A program made the position numbers and the translations under genes. This document shows, one piece after another, positions 24,268 to 34,038 of a stretch of DNA of 64,000 nt. The number at the start of each line of letters is the position of its first letter. Position 1 is the stretch's first letter. Source of the DNA: Pyrinomonadaceae bacterium (GTDB lineage: Bacteria > Acidobacteriota > Blastocatellia > Pyrinomonadales > Pyrinomonadaceae). The stretch spans positions 434,001-498,000 of the forward strand of contig DASUNM010000024.1 in NCBI GenBank assembly GCA_036277115.1, in the 5' to 3' direction. Below the pieces are notes generated by a model, which did no database searches, was not told the origin of the DNA, and was given only the letters and a program-made list of their open reading frames with translations.

Positions 24268-26232
24268 TCAGTATCCGCCTACGTGTATGGCAGGACGGTT
24301 TTCTTCGTCCGGCTCGGCCTGCCGAAGCACTTCGCGGGTGACCGGCGCGGTGTCGCCCTTTCCGAAAGCTACGTAGTCAAATAAATAGGCGATTGGATTT
24401 CCCGAGCCCCAGTGAAAGTAGGCATGCGGAAGTTTGCCCGTGCGATCGCGCAGGTAAAGCAGAAAAGCGGCGATCGCGTTCGGCACGGCGGCACTCTCAG
24501 CGCGCAAGACGCGATATCCGCCGATGTCCTTGCCCTCAACTTTCATCGTGCGCGCAAACTCTGACGCGTCGCAGACTTCGATTTCGAGGAACAAGATTGG
24601 ATCGCGCTTCGGAAGGTTATGGTCTTCGCGGTGTTCGGCCATTTCGCGGCGGTATTCATCTTCATTACTTTCTTCGGGCCGGTTGGTAATGATGCGAATC
24701 GTGCCTTTGGCGGCGGCTTCGTTGATGAAGCGATCGGCGGTTTCGTCAATCTCGAATTGATCGACCCGCAATTCTGTGGAGCGCGCAAGTCGCGAGAGCA
24801 GGGAAACCAAAATAACCAGACCGATAAAGAAACTTGCGATCTTGATCCCGTCGGGACGTTCGATCACGTTCACGATCGTCGTGTAAGCGAAGACCAGCGT
24901 GATCAGACCGAAAACGAGGCCCCAAAGCCTTTGCTTGCGACGGACTGCTGAGATCGTGACGGCCACCGCGGCAGAGGTCATTAAAACCAGAACACCGGTC
25001 GCATAAGCGCCGCCCTGCGCGTTGACGTCCGCTTTGAAGATTACCGTGATGGCAAAAGCGATGATCGTAAAGACTATTACCAGCGGCCGCATCGCGCGCG
25101 TCCACTCGGGCGCCATGCCATAACGCGGTAGATAACGCGGGACGATGTTCAGCAACCCGGCCATCGCCGACGCGCCGGCAAACCAAAGAATCAGAATCGC
25201 GCTGACGTCGTAAATAGTGCCAAAGACACTGCCGAGATATTCATGCGCGAGATAAGCCAGCGCGCGGCCGGAAGCTTCACCGGCAGGCAGCGCGGCAGTG
25301 GCGGGACGAAATTCTTCGGGTGGTATCAGCAGCGTCGTGACAAAACTGCTGGTGATGAGCATGAAGCTCATAATTAACGCGGCGCTAAGCAACAACTTTT
25401 TCGTATTTCGAATTCGGCCGCGCGGAGCCTCTTCTGTATCGCCAGGGTCACCCTGCACCAGCGACATGACGGCGACGCCGGTTTCAAATCCGGAAAGGCC
25501 GAGGGCCAATTTAGGAAACACAAGCAGGCCGATGCCGATGATCATCAACCAGTTTCCGCCGACCCGGGGATGACCCATCAACATTCGCTCCCAATTTGGA
25601 ATCACCGAAGGGTTTTGCGCGATGTGAACCAACCCCACAGTGATGACAACGAGGTTGAGCAAAAGATACGCGACCACCAAAACGACGGCGATTCCAATTG
25701 CTTCTTTGAAGCCTTTCAGGAAGACGGCTGAAAGAAACGCAATCAGGGCGATAGTGAAACCGACGTTCACGGCCGTGTGATTAAAGCTTTGCAGCGTGTC
25801 GTGCACGAGGGGATTTTCGACGATGTGCGCGGTAGCGTCAGCGGCCGACAATGTGATCGTGATGATGAAGTCAGTCGCCACGAATCCCAGCAGAATCAAG
25901 ATGAAGAACTTGCCTTTCCACCATGAAAGCAAGTTGGCCAACATCGAGATCGAGCCTTCGCCGTGCGGACTTTCACTGGCGACGCGCCGGTAAATCGGCA
26001 ACGCACCCACGAGTGACAACAGAACCAGGATGATTGTCGCGATGGGCGAGAGCGCGCCGGCCGCCAGAAACGCAATGCCGGGCTGGTAGCCGAGCGTCGA
26101 AAAATAATCCACGCCCGTCAGACACATCACCTTGTACCAAGGGTGACGGCGATGATGTTCCTTTTCGCGTTCGAATGGTCCTTCGACCTCCTTGACCCAT
26201 CCGGCGAATAGCCATCGTTTGAACCCGCTCAA
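24268..26232 (-). CDS. APC superfamily permease
   Basis: This is a 654-residue membrane transporter with about 12 helices and a long soluble C-terminus of about 160 residues. The N-terminus ([20 protein letters not shown]) and the block [20 protein letters not shown] are typical for amino-acid/polyamine/cation permeases of this type. The soluble tail (residues about 490-654) contains alternating strands and helices ([34 protein letters not shown]) and may be regulatory, as in KUP-like K+ importers. The substrate cannot be decided; the adjacent K+ channel makes potassium worth considering. Confidence 0.82.
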   Translation of the reverse strand: MSGFKRWLFAGWVKEVEGPFEREKEHHRRHPWYKVMCLTGVDYFSTLGYQPGIAFLAAGALSPIATIILVLLSLVGALPIYRRVASESPHGEGSISMLANLLSWWKGKFFILILLGFVATDFIITITLSAADATAHIVENPLVHDTLQSFNHTAVNVGFTIALIAFLSAVFLKGFKEAIGIAVVLVVAYLLLNLVVITVGLVHIAQNPSVIPNWERMLMGHPRVGGNWLMIIGIGLLVFPKLALGLSGFETGVAVMSLVQGDPGDTEEAPRGRIRNTKKLLLSAALIMSFMLITSSFVTTLLIPPEEFRPATAALPAGEASGRALAYLAHEYLGSVFGTIYDVSAILILWFAGASAMAGLLNIVPRYLPRYGMAPEWTRAMRPLVIVFTIIAFAITVIFKADVNAQGGAYATGVLVLMTSAAVAVTISAVRRKQRLWGLVFGLITLVFAYTTIVNVIERPDGIKIASFFIGLVILVSLLSRLARSTELRVDQFEIDETADRFINEAAAKGTIRIITNRPEESNEDEYRREMAEHREDHNLPKRDPILFLEIEVCDASEFARTMKVEGKDIGGYRVLRAESAAVPNAIAAFLLYLRDRTGKLPHAYFHWGSGNPIAYLFDYVAFGKGDTAPVTREVLRQAEPDEENRPAIHVGGY

Positions 26233-26535
26233 TGGGCGTTTGGATCGTTCTAAGCGCGCGTGAACAGTCGTAGGCAGCGTGCAACTCCTCGGACGGTTGT
26301 TTTTGTTAAAGCGTGTTGGAGGAAAAAACTATCTTACTGCAAGCCGCAAGGTTTACAGAAAGAGTGTCACCAGATTGGTCGGGCCCTGTTTTGCTTTTCT
26401 ATGTGCAGGCTCTGTGGTTCTCGGTGTCTCTGTGGTGATAGTTTTTTTACGACCATTCACCACAGAGACACAGAGTTTCCACAGAGTCACACAGAGATTT
26501 TTTGAAATTGGGTCACTACCCTCCGGACTGTTTCT
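26233..26535. other. intergenic region with a CACAGAGACACAGAG inverted repeat
   Basis: The region between the permease start and the end of the next minus-strand gene holds the repeat at 26410-26496. Its left words are CTCTGTGG and TGTCTCTGTGGTG and its right words CACCACAGAGACACAGAG and CCACAGAGTCACACAGAG, facing each other around a T-rich centre (GTTTTTTTAC). The type is common in intergenic DNA of several phyla. The remaining 170 bp next to the permease start would hold its promoter, but no clear boxes were identified. Confidence 0.6.
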
Positions 26536-27387
26536 CTACGGAGTCGTTGTCGCCGCACTCTTAGTGGGGATCGGCAGTCGCTTGAAGCGGTCCTGAGCGC
26601 GTGGCCGATCGCGCAGAATATCGATGACCGCTTCAAGGAACAAACCGAGTAAGCGTGGATGCCTGATTGAGAATTGGGCGCCACTTTTGACTGCGCACGT
26701 CAACAAGAGAATGAATTCCCATCGCGTGCTTTGGAAGTTGAGCAAACCGCTGCGCTGGTCTCCGTTTAGATCGATGACGCTATCAACCAGGCAGCCTATC
26801 TCACCGACTCTTTCCATGAAGTGACAGATTCGGCCGCTCCCAGTGCTCAATAACGGGCGAATCAACAAGAACGATGATTTCGCGGTTAATTGTCCGACAC
26901 GTTTGCGCGCTTCGATGTACTGCGCCATCGAAGCTGCTTTTCGCTCATGCTCGACTGCGGCACTCAACGCGTGAAGTGTGCTGAGCACTTCGGGATATGT
27001 CTCGTCAGAGACTTCGTTCAGCAGTCTTTCCGTTACCAGCACAGTTTCTGAAATATTGCTTGCTTGGTCGAAGCCCGTCGGCGATTCAAACTGGCGCAGC
27101 ACTATTTGGCTGACCTCCCACTGTCCGGAATCAATGGCATTATCAATGACTCCAATGAAGAGGTAATACGCGCGCAAACGCCTCTCGACGGCGACCGAAT
27201 CACAGTCCACGCCGAAATAGTCGAGGCAACGAGTGATGCGTGAGGGAATTTTCGTAAAGTGCCTGTACTTCCGATTAGCCGCAATAGTTTCGTAGCGCCG
27301 CTGCGACTCCTCACCTAAATGCCGCGATGAAGGCTTACGAGGCCGGATTGATTTCGCGGACGAACGGGAAATTTGTGACGGCAACAT
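26536..27387 (-). CDS. helical protein, possibly class I terpenoid-synthase-like fold
   Basis: This 283-residue protein has no signal peptide. It is predicted helical with two acidic motifs in plausible positions for an isoprenoid-synthase fold: YYLFIGVIDNAIDSG near residue 75 and CLVDSVIDLNGDQRSGLLNF near residue 200. Neither is a canonical DDxxD, so catalysis is doubtful. The N-terminal 30 residues are basic and Ser-rich. There is no clear operon partner; it is divergent from the SUF operon regulator. The fold assignment is a guess from motif spacing. Confidence 0.45.
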   Translation of the reverse strand: MLPSQISRSSAKSIRPRKPSSRHLGEESQRRYETIAANRKYRHFTKIPSRITRCLDYFGVDCDSVAVERRLRAYYLFIGVIDNAIDSGQWEVSQIVLRQFESPTGFDQASNISETVLVTERLLNEVSDETYPEVLSTLHALSAAVEHERKAASMAQYIEARKRVGQLTAKSSFLLIRPLLSTGSGRICHFMERVGEIGCLVDSVIDLNGDQRSGLLNFQSTRWEFILLLTCAVKSGAQFSIRHPRLLGLFLEAVIDILRDRPRAQDRFKRLPIPTKSAATTTP

Positions 27388-27493
27388 CGGAAGTTCACCA
27401 CAGTTGGTTTCGGGCGAGCAGATTCTATATCCGTTTGATCACGCCGATCGTAAGAATCGATCAAGGGGCGCCGGTCTGCACTCTCTTCGAAAC

Positions 27494-27521
27494 TTGATTA
27501 AAAAGTAAAGAATGCTATAAT
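27494..27521 (+). promoter_or_regulatory. sigma70-type promoter of the SUF operon
   Basis: TTGATT at 27494-27499 and a perfect TATAAT at 27516-27521 are separated by 16 bases, in an AT-rich tract 30 bp ahead of the Rrf2 regulator start. It is the most canonical promoter seen in the window. Autoregulation by the Rrf2 protein would be expected by analogy with IscR, but no operator palindrome was identified with confidence. Confidence 0.75.
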
Positions 27522-27550
27522 CAGGCGGAAATTTAAATAAAACGTCAAAA

Positions 27551-28039
27551 ATGAAGATTTCCGCCCAGGAAGAATATGGTTTGCGCTGCCTCGTGCAGTT
27601 GGCCCGGGAAGAGGTTTCCGGCGGCTCGCTCACGCTGAATCAGATTGCCGAACGCGAAGGTTTGTCAGCCGCGAATGCCGGCAAGCTCATGTGGATTTTG
27701 GTTAAGGCGGGCCTCGTGCAATCGCAGCGCGGCGCACACGGTGGTTACACCCTGGCGCGACCTGCTTCTGAGATTCGTTTGAGCGAAGTGATCCGCGTGC
27801 TCGATGAGGACACAGTCGATCGTTTCTGCCAGACGCACGCGGGGGTATTGGACACCTGCATTCACACGAGCGACTGCGGCATCCGGCCGGTCATCGTGGG
27901 ACTGCATGAGATCGTCCAGAGCGCTCTGTCGGAGATCACTCTGGCGCAACTGATTGGAACCGAAGCGACCGTCGATGCGGCGCTGCATCAAATTCAGAGT
28001 TTGCAAACACGACTAGGACCGATGCGAAATGCTATTTGA
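27551..28039 (+). CDS. Rrf2-family Fe-S regulator of the SUF operon
   Basis: The 162-residue protein has an N-terminal winged helix (MKISAQEEYGLRCLVQLARE, then AEREGLSAANAGKLMWILVK and RGAHGGYTLARPASEI) typical of Rrf2/IscR/SufR proteins. Three Cys occur in DRFCQTHAGVLDTCIHTSDC with spacing C-x9-C-x5-C, close to the IscR cluster-binding pattern, so a [2Fe-2S] sensor role is likely. It stands first in the operon, 30 bp ahead of sufB. Confidence 0.9.
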   Translation: MKISAQEEYGLRCLVQLAREEVSGGSLTLNQIAEREGLSAANAGKLMWILVKAGLVQSQRGAHGGYTLARPASEIRLSEVIRVLDEDTVDRFCQTHAGVLDTCIHTSDCGIRPVIVGLHEIVQSALSEITLAQLIGTEATVDAALHQIQSLQTRLGPMRNAI

Positions 28040-28069
28040 AATTTCAGATTTCAATTTTGAGATTGAATT

Positions 28070-29506
28070 ATGAGCACTGCTGAAATACTCGCAAACAGAG
28101 AATACAAATACGGCTGGGTCACCGACATTGAATCCGAGACGATTCCGCGCGGCCTGAGCGAAGACACCGTTCGGGTGATCTCGGCAAAGAAGAACGAGCC
28201 CGAGTGGATGCTCGACTTCCGTCTGAAGGCTTACCGCAACTGGCTCAAGATGGAAGAGCCGCGGCGCTGGCCGAACCTTAGTTTTCCTGAGGTCGATTAC
28301 CAGGACATGATCTATTACAGCGCGCCTAAGCAGAAAGAGACGAAGGCAAGTCTGGATGAAGTCGATCCGGAATTGCTGCGCACCTTCGAGAAGCTTGGCA
28401 TTCCTTTGTCAGAACAGAAGCAGCTGGCGGGCGTGGCGGTTGACGCGGTTTTTGATTCCGTTTCGGTCGCGACTACTTACAAAGAAAAACTGAGAAAGCA
28501 CGGCGTGATCTTCTGCTCGTTCAGCGAGGCTGTGACTGAACATCCGGAGATTGTTAAGAAGTATCTCGGCTCAGTGGTGCCGACGAACGACAATTTTTAC
28601 GCGGCGCTGAACAGCGCGGTCTTTTCTGACGGATCTTTCTGCTTCATTCCCAAGGGCGTACGTTGCCCGATGGAGCTTTCGACTTACTTCCGCATCAATA
28701 ACTCTGAATCCGGCCAATTCGAACGCACGCTGATCGTCGCCGAAGAGGGCGCGTACGTTTCCTATCTCGAAGGCTGTACCGCGCCGCAATTCGATAAGAA
28801 CCAGCTACACGCCGCGGTAGTTGAGCTGGTGGCGCTCGACAACGCGGAAATTAAATATTCGACCGTGCAGAATTGGTACGCCGGTGATGAGAATGGTGTG
28901 GGCGGTATCTACAACTTCGTGACGAAGCGCGGCAAATGCGCCGGAGTCAATTCAAAGATTTCGTGGACGCAGGTTGAGACTGGTTCGGCAATCACTTGGA
29001 AGTACCCATCGTGCATTCTGCTGGGCGATAACTCGATCGGCGAGTTCTATTCCGTAGCGCTGACGAACCACGCGCAGCAGGCCGACACCGGCACGAAGAT
29101 GATTCACCTCGGAAAGAACACGCGCTCGACGATTATTTCGAAAGGCATTTCAGCCGGTCACGCTAACAACAGCTATCGCGGGCTGGTGAAGATCATGCCG
29201 AAGGCTACGAACGCGCGGAACTACACGCAGTGTGATTCGATGCTGATTGGATCGAACGCGGGCGCGAACACTTTCCCGTATATCGAAGTGATGAACAACA
29301 GCTCGCAGGTCGAGCACGAAGCGTCAACTTCGCGCATCAGCGAAGAGCAGTTGTTCTACCTGATGCAGCGCGGCATTTCGCAGGAAGACGCCGTTAGTTT
29401 GATTATCAATGGTTTTTGTAAGGACGTGTTCCTGCAGCTTCCGATGGAGTTTGCCGTCGAAGCAACGCGTTTGTTGGGGCTGAAGTTGGAAGGATCGGTT
29501 GGTTAA
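28070..29506 (+). CDS. sufB: Fe-S cluster assembly protein SufB
   Basis: SufB is the scaffold subunit of the SufBCD complex, where new Fe-S clusters form. The 478-residue length is normal. Typical segments are [18 protein letters not shown] near the N-terminus, [20 protein letters not shown], and a C-terminal beta-helix with [20 protein letters not shown]. The Cys in GFCKD corresponds to the conserved sulfur-accepting region. It follows the regulator gene and precedes sufC. Confidence 0.97.
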   Translation: MSTAEILANREYKYGWVTDIESETIPRGLSEDTVRVISAKKNEPEWMLDFRLKAYRNWLKMEEPRRWPNLSFPEVDYQDMIYYSAPKQKETKASLDEVDPELLRTFEKLGIPLSEQKQLAGVAVDAVFDSVSVATTYKEKLRKHGVIFCSFSEAVTEHPEIVKKYLGSVVPTNDNFYAALNSAVFSDGSFCFIPKGVRCPMELSTYFRINNSESGQFERTLIVAEEGAYVSYLEGCTAPQFDKNQLHAAVVELVALDNAEIKYSTVQNWYAGDENGVGGIYNFVTKRGKCAGVNSKISWTQVETGSAITWKYPSCILLGDNSIGEFYSVALTNHAQQADTGTKMIHLGKNTRSTIISKGISAGHANNSYRGLVKIMPKATNARNYTQCDSMLIGSNAGANTFPYIEVMNNSSQVEHEASTSRISEEQLFYLMQRGISQEDAVSLIINGFCKDVFLQLPMEFAVEATRLLGLKLEGSVG

Positions 29507-29587
29507 GAAGGTCTTAGGTCTTTGGCTTTGTGTAAAGCATTTAGGTTTTTCAAAGACCAACGACGAAAGCTGTTTCTGGAGAAGTGA

Positions 29588-30367
29588 ATGTTAGAAATAC
29601 GTAACTTACATGCATCGGTTGATGGCAACGAGATTCTGAAAGGCATCAACCTGACCATTAATCCAGGCGAGGTGCACGCCATCATGGGCCCGAACGGTTC
29701 GGGTAAATCGACTCTGGCGAAAGTGCTCGCCGGCCACCCGCAATACAACGTGACCGCCGGCGAAGTTATTTACGACGGCAAGAACCTACTCGACATGACG
29801 CCCGACGAGCGCGCGCGTGAAGGCGTCTTCATGGCGTTTCAATATCCGATTGAGGTGCCGGGCGTTTCGAATGCGCAATTCCTGCGGCTGGCCTACAACG
29901 AAAAGCAGAAGCATCACGGTCAGGAAGAACTGGATCCGCTTGAGTTCAAGGATCTGCTGAAGGAAAAAGCGAAAATCGTGGAAATGGATGCGAGCTTTAT
30001 GACGCGTTCAGTGAACGAAGGCTTCTCCGGCGGCGAGAAAAAGCGAAACGAGATTCTTCAGATGGCTGTCCTGGATCCGAAACTCTCGGTGCTTGATGAA
30101 ACGGACTCGGGATTGGATATCGACGCGCTGCGCATCGTCGCCGGAGGCGTCAATAAACTTCATAGCCCTGACAAGGCCGTAATTCTCGTCACGCACTATC
30201 AGCGTTTGCTGAACTACATCACTCCGGATTTCGTGCACGTCCTCTCGGGCGGCCGCATTGTGAAAGAGGGCGGTAAAGAATTGGCGCTCGAATTGGAAGA
30301 GAAGGGCTACGACTGGCTGAAGAACAGCAATGGGAAACCTGCCGTTAGCGCGCCCGCCGCAAGATAA
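29588..30367 (+). CDS. sufC: Fe-S cluster assembly ATPase SufC
   Basis: This is an ABC-type ATPase of 259 residues that drives conformational changes of SufBCD. Walker A is GPNGSGKST, the signature is [14 protein letters not shown] and Walker B is [15 protein letters not shown]. SufC-specific features are the [13 protein letters not shown] and [14 protein letters not shown] blocks. It is separated by only 1 bp from the preferred sufD start. Confidence 0.97.
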   Translation: MLEIRNLHASVDGNEILKGINLTINPGEVHAIMGPNGSGKSTLAKVLAGHPQYNVTAGEVIYDGKNLLDMTPDERAREGVFMAFQYPIEVPGVSNAQFLRLAYNEKQKHHGQEELDPLEFKDLLKEKAKIVEMDASFMTRSVNEGFSGGEKKRNEILQMAVLDPKLSVLDETDSGLDIDALRIVAGGVNKLHSPDKAVILVTHYQRLLNYITPDFVHVLSGGRIVKEGGKELALELEEKGYDWLKNSNGKPAVSAPAAR

Positions 30368-30368
30368 G

Positions 30369-31694
30369 ATGGTTGCCGAAATCGCACACACCAACGTTTA
30401 CGACGCGGCGTTTCGCGAGTTGCTTAGACAGCAATCCGGCGCGCCTGCCTGGTTGCGCCGCGCTCGCGAGGACGCGTTCGCCGAGTTCGATCGCGTCGGC
30501 TTCCCAACCGTACGTGAAGAGGAATGGAAATACACCAGCACCGCGCCGATTGCGCGAGCTGCGTTCACCCCTTCTTTTGGTCCGACGCGTTCCCTGAACG
30601 GCGAGCTGCGCAGCTTCACCTTCGAAGAAGCGCGCGACAGTCGCCTCGTTTTTGTAAACGGAGTCTTTCAGCGTGAGAGTTCTTCGGTTTCAGGCCTGCC
30701 GGCGGGCGTCGTAGTGGTGAATTTGGCCGAAGCGGTAACTCAACCTGAGTACGAATCACAGTTGAGTTCCCATTTCGATGGCAGCCACGACAACGGGTTT
30801 ACGGCCCTCAATGCCGCGCTGTTTGTCAGTGGCGCCTTCCTCCTGATACCGCGCGGCGTCGAAGTGACCGTTCCGATTCATCTGCTATTCATTTCGGAGA
30901 CGACGAACGGTGATACGCCTGCGTCTTTTCCGCGCGTGCATATTCTGGCTGAGGAAAATAGCTCGGCCACGATAGTTGAGTCTTACGCCGGCATGACCGA
31001 AGGGCGATATTTGACCAACGCGGTCATCGACGTCGACGTCAAACCCGGCGCTCGCATCAATCACTATCGCATTCAACGCGAGAGCGCGGACGCTTTTCAT
31101 ATCGCGACTACGAAAGCCAAAACCGGCCGCGATTCAGCCTACGAAATAACCAGCATCAATCTCGGCGGACTGCTGGCGCGGCATGGCATTGAAGTAAAGC
31201 TCGACGATGAGGGCAGTCATTGCGCCGTCGACGGCCTCTATCTGATTGGCGCCGAGCAGCACAGCGACACACATTCATTGATCGATCACCGGCACCCGCA
31301 CGGGACCAGCCGCCAACTCTACAAGGGCGTGCTCGATGGCAAGTCGCGCGCCGTCTTTAACGGGAAGGTTTTTGTGCGGCATGGCGCGCAGCAGACGGAC
31401 GCGCAGCAAACGAACAAGAACCTTTTGCTGTCTGACGAAGCGCGCGTCGATACAAAACCCCAGCTCGAAATCTTTGCCGACGACGTCAAGTGCGCGCACG
31501 GCGCGGCCGTCGGACAACTGAGCGAGGATGAACTCTTTTATCTCGAGAGCCGCGGCATCAATCCGGCGCTGGCGCGCAACATGTTGACGTATGGCTTTGC
31601 CGAGGAAGTGATCGAGCGGATCAAAATTGACTCAGTCAGGGCTGAACTCAACCGGTTCGTGCTGAACCGGCTGGGCACCTCGCTTGACGACTAG
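30369..31694 (+). CDS. sufD: Fe-S cluster assembly protein SufD
   Basis: SufD is the SufB paralogue in the SufBC2D complex, needed for iron entry. It has about 441 residues from the ATG at 30369; an in-frame ATG at 30330 would overlap sufC and is less likely. Recognisable segments are FPTVREEEWKYTSTAPI near the N-terminus, a beta-helix core, and the C-terminal LSEDELFYLESRGINPALAR and YGFAEEVIERI. It follows sufC with almost no gap and precedes sufS. Confidence 0.95.
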   Translation: MVAEIAHTNVYDAAFRELLRQQSGAPAWLRRAREDAFAEFDRVGFPTVREEEWKYTSTAPIARAAFTPSFGPTRSLNGELRSFTFEEARDSRLVFVNGVFQRESSSVSGLPAGVVVVNLAEAVTQPEYESQLSSHFDGSHDNGFTALNAALFVSGAFLLIPRGVEVTVPIHLLFISETTNGDTPASFPRVHILAEENSSATIVESYAGMTEGRYLTNAVIDVDVKPGARINHYRIQRESADAFHIATTKAKTGRDSAYEITSINLGGLLARHGIEVKLDDEGSHCAVDGLYLIGAEQHSDTHSLIDHRHPHGTSRQLYKGVLDGKSRAVFNGKVFVRHGAQQTDAQQTNKNLLLSDEARVDTKPQLEIFADDVKCAHGAAVGQLSEDELFYLESRGINPALARNMLTYGFAEEVIERIKIDSVRAELNRFVLNRLGTSLDD

Positions 31695-31714
31695 AAGACC
31701 GCCCAAAAAAAGTA

Positions 31715-32980
31715 ATGGCTGCTGTTGAAGAACTCATTCCAATAAAGCCAAAGCCACGCGACGAGTGGAACGTTGAACGTGTCCGGAAGGACTTTCCCGT
31801 CCTGAGCACGAGCGTGAACGGCAGGCCGCTTGTGTATCTCGACAACGCGGCCTCCTCTCAGGTGCCCCAGTTAGTGATTGAGCGCGGCAGTCAGTACCTT
31901 AAATACGAACACTCAAATATTCATCGCGGCGTGCATTACCTCAGCATGAAGGCGACGAACGCGTACGAAGGCGCGCGCGAAAAGGTGAAGCGCTTCATCA
32001 ATGCGCGCGACGTGAAGGAATGCATCTTTGTGCGCGGCGCGACTGAAGGCATCAATCTGGTGATGCACGGCTATGGCCGGAAATTCATTGGCGCGGGCGA
32101 CGAAATCATCATCTCGGCGATGGAGCACCACGCCAACATCGTCCCGTGGCAGATGCTGTGCGAAGAGAAAGGCGCGCGGCTGCGCGTCATCCCGATGAAT
32201 GATGCGGGCGAGTTGCTGATCGATGAATACGAAGCGTTGCTCAACGAGAAGACAAAGCTCGTCGCGATCGGCCACGTCTCGAACGCGCTGGGCACTGTCA
32301 ATCCGGTCAAGCAAATGATCGACAGCGCGCACAAGTACGGTGCACCGGTCTTAATCGACGGCGCGCAGTGGGTGCCGCACATGCGCGTGGATGTGCAAGA
32401 TCTCGATTGCGATTTCTACGTTTTTTCCGGCCACAAGATGTTCGCGCCGACCGGCAGCGGCGTCATCTATGGCAAGGAGCATCTGCTCGAAAAGATGAAT
32501 CCGTTTCAGGGAGGCGGTGACATGATCAAGAGCGTCACGTTTGAAAAGACGCTCTATGCCGGACTCCCGAATAAATTCGAAGCCGGCACCCCCGCGATTG
32601 CGTCGCAAATCGGCCTGGGCGCCGCCATCGATTATCTGCACATCATCGGCCAGGAAAAGGCCGCCGCTTACGAGCATGAACTACTGGAATACGCGACCAG
32701 GCGTTTGTCGGCGATCGAAGGCGTCCGCATCATCGGCACGGCGCGCGAAAAACTCGGCGTGCTGTCATTCACGATTGAAAACGTTCATCCGCACGACATT
32801 GGCACGATTCTGGATCAGCAGGGCATCGCCATCCGCGCCGGCCATCATTGCGCGCAGCCGGTGATGAAGCGATTCAATCTGCCGGCGACGGCGCGCGCGT
32901 CGTTCGCGTTTTACAATACGAAAGAAGAAGCGGATGAGTTGGTGCTCGCCATTGAAAAGGTGATTGAGGTATTTGGTTGA
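31715..32980 (+). CDS. sufS: cysteine desulfurase SufS
   Basis: This PLP enzyme of 421 residues takes sulfur from cysteine for cluster assembly. The PLP Lys is in FYVFSGHKMFAPTGSG and the persulfide-forming Cys in IAIRAGHHCAQPVMKRF. The block YLDNAASSQVPQLV and the His in EHHANIVPWQ are type II desulfurase features. The N-terminus has a short extension before VRKDFPVL. Its stop overlaps the next ATG (TGATG). Confidence 0.97.
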   Translation: MAAVEELIPIKPKPRDEWNVERVRKDFPVLSTSVNGRPLVYLDNAASSQVPQLVIERGSQYLKYEHSNIHRGVHYLSMKATNAYEGAREKVKRFINARDVKECIFVRGATEGINLVMHGYGRKFIGAGDEIIISAMEHHANIVPWQMLCEEKGARLRVIPMNDAGELLIDEYEALLNEKTKLVAIGHVSNALGTVNPVKQMIDSAHKYGAPVLIDGAQWVPHMRVDVQDLDCDFYVFSGHKMFAPTGSGVIYGKEHLLEKMNPFQGGGDMIKSVTFEKTLYAGLPNKFEAGTPAIASQIGLGAAIDYLHIIGQEKAAAYEHELLEYATRRLSAIEGVRIIGTAREKLGVLSFTIENVHPHDIGTILDQQGIAIRAGHHCAQPVMKRFNLPATARASFAFYNTKEEADELVLAIEKVIEVFG

Positions 32981-33561
32981 TGCCCGAGGAGAGCAGTAAG
33001 CGTCGGGTCTTTGTAGCGGCGCTGACCGTGCTGATTGTTTCGCCGCTCGTGTGCGGACAGAAAAGAGTCCCCCTCACAAGATTCGAGGCGATTAGGAAAG
33101 CTCGCGTTGGTGCGATTCCCAATTGGCGGGAAACCATATCGGATAAGGGGCGTTTTAGAATTCTTTTTCCCGGCCCTGCTCAAGTCGATAACAATGTCGT
33201 AAGCGCCGTTGGTCTGAGGGTTATTGAGCCTAATACAAGCTGGAACGTCTTTTATAGCGACCTCGACCGCATCGTGCCAATCAATGAGGCTGCTTTCAGA
33301 AAGGCGTATCGCGCCGGCCTCAACGGCATGACCGGGGAAGGAAGGACGCTGCTCAGCCAAAGAGATGTTTACCTCAACGGCGGGTTGGGCACCGAATTTG
33401 TAATTGATGGGGTAGGACGAACCAGTTACATGCGAGTATTTGTTGTCGGTCGACGATTATATACGTTGGCAGCGCATCGCAACGCAGTTGACGCTTCAAA
33501 CAGATCCAATATCCCAACTGATGTACGGCAGTTCTTCGATTCATTCGCTTATTGGGAATAA
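32980..33561 (+). CDS. secreted protein of unknown function inside the SUF operon
   Basis: This is a 193-residue protein. The N-terminus MPEESSKRRVFVAALTVLIV with a following VCGQ suggests a signal peptide, so the product is probably outside the cytoplasm. The mature part has mixed alpha/beta character (GRFRILFPGPAQVDNN, LGTEFVIDGVGRTSYMRVFV). Its ATG overlaps the sufS stop, and sufU begins 12 bp after its stop, so it is translated within the SUF operon although the SUF machinery is cytosolic. I do not recognise the family. Confidence 0.7.
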   Translation: MPEESSKRRVFVAALTVLIVSPLVCGQKRVPLTRFEAIRKARVGAIPNWRETISDKGRFRILFPGPAQVDNNVVSAVGLRVIEPNTSWNVFYSDLDRIVPINEAAFRKAYRAGLNGMTGEGRTLLSQRDVYLNGGLGTEFVIDGVGRTSYMRVFVVGRRLYTLAAHRNAVDASNRSNIPTDVRQFFDSFAYWE

Positions 33562-33573
33562 CGCCTGACGAAA

Positions 33574-34023
33574 ATGTCCGAACTTTCCGACCTTTACCAG
33601 GAAGTGATCCTCGATCACAACAAGAAGCCGCGCAATTTTCGTAAGCTCGAAAATGCGAACCGGTCGGCGCAGGGTTTCAACCCGCTCTGCGGTGATCAAC
33701 TGGATGTTTATCTCCAACTTGAAGACGACCAGGTGAAGGAAGTCACCTTCGAGGGCTCAGGCTGCGCGATTTCGAAAGCTTCGGCGAGCATGATGACGCA
33801 GGCAGTGAAGGGAAAGACGAAGGTTGAAGCCGAAGCTCTCTTCCACGAATTTCATCGCATGGCGATGGGTGAGCTGGACGAGGAAACCGAACCGAACCAG
33901 CTCGGTAAGTTGAAGATTTTCTCCGGCGTACGTGATTATCCTGCGCGAGTTAAGTGCGCGACGCTTTCGTGGCACACAATGCACGCCGCGCTGGAAGGCG
34001 AGAACACCGCGACCACTGAATAG
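33574..34023 (+). CDS. sufU: SufU-type Fe-S scaffold/sulfur-transfer protein
   Basis: The 149-residue protein has the three conserved Cys of the IscU/SufU family: FNPLCGDQLDVYLQ, EGSGCAISKASASMM and ARVKCATLSWHTMHAAL. The longer spacing between the second and third Cys, with an insertion, marks it as SufU rather than IscU. In Gram-positive bacteria SufU takes sulfur from SufS via zinc. It is the last gene of the SUF operon and ends 15 bp before a convergent TIR gene. Confidence 0.93.
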   Translation: MSELSDLYQEVILDHNKKPRNFRKLENANRSAQGFNPLCGDQLDVYLQLEDDQVKEVTFEGSGCAISKASASMMTQAVKGKTKVEAEALFHEFHRMAMGELDEETEPNQLGKLKIFSGVRDYPARVKCATLSWHTMHAALEGENTATTE

Positions 34024-34038
34024 AAATATCCAATCGCA

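Noticed and set aside
26410..26496. Part of a gene
   Set aside because: Although a plus-strand frame runs through it, the sequence is a CACAGAGACACAGAG palindrome with low-complexity translation.
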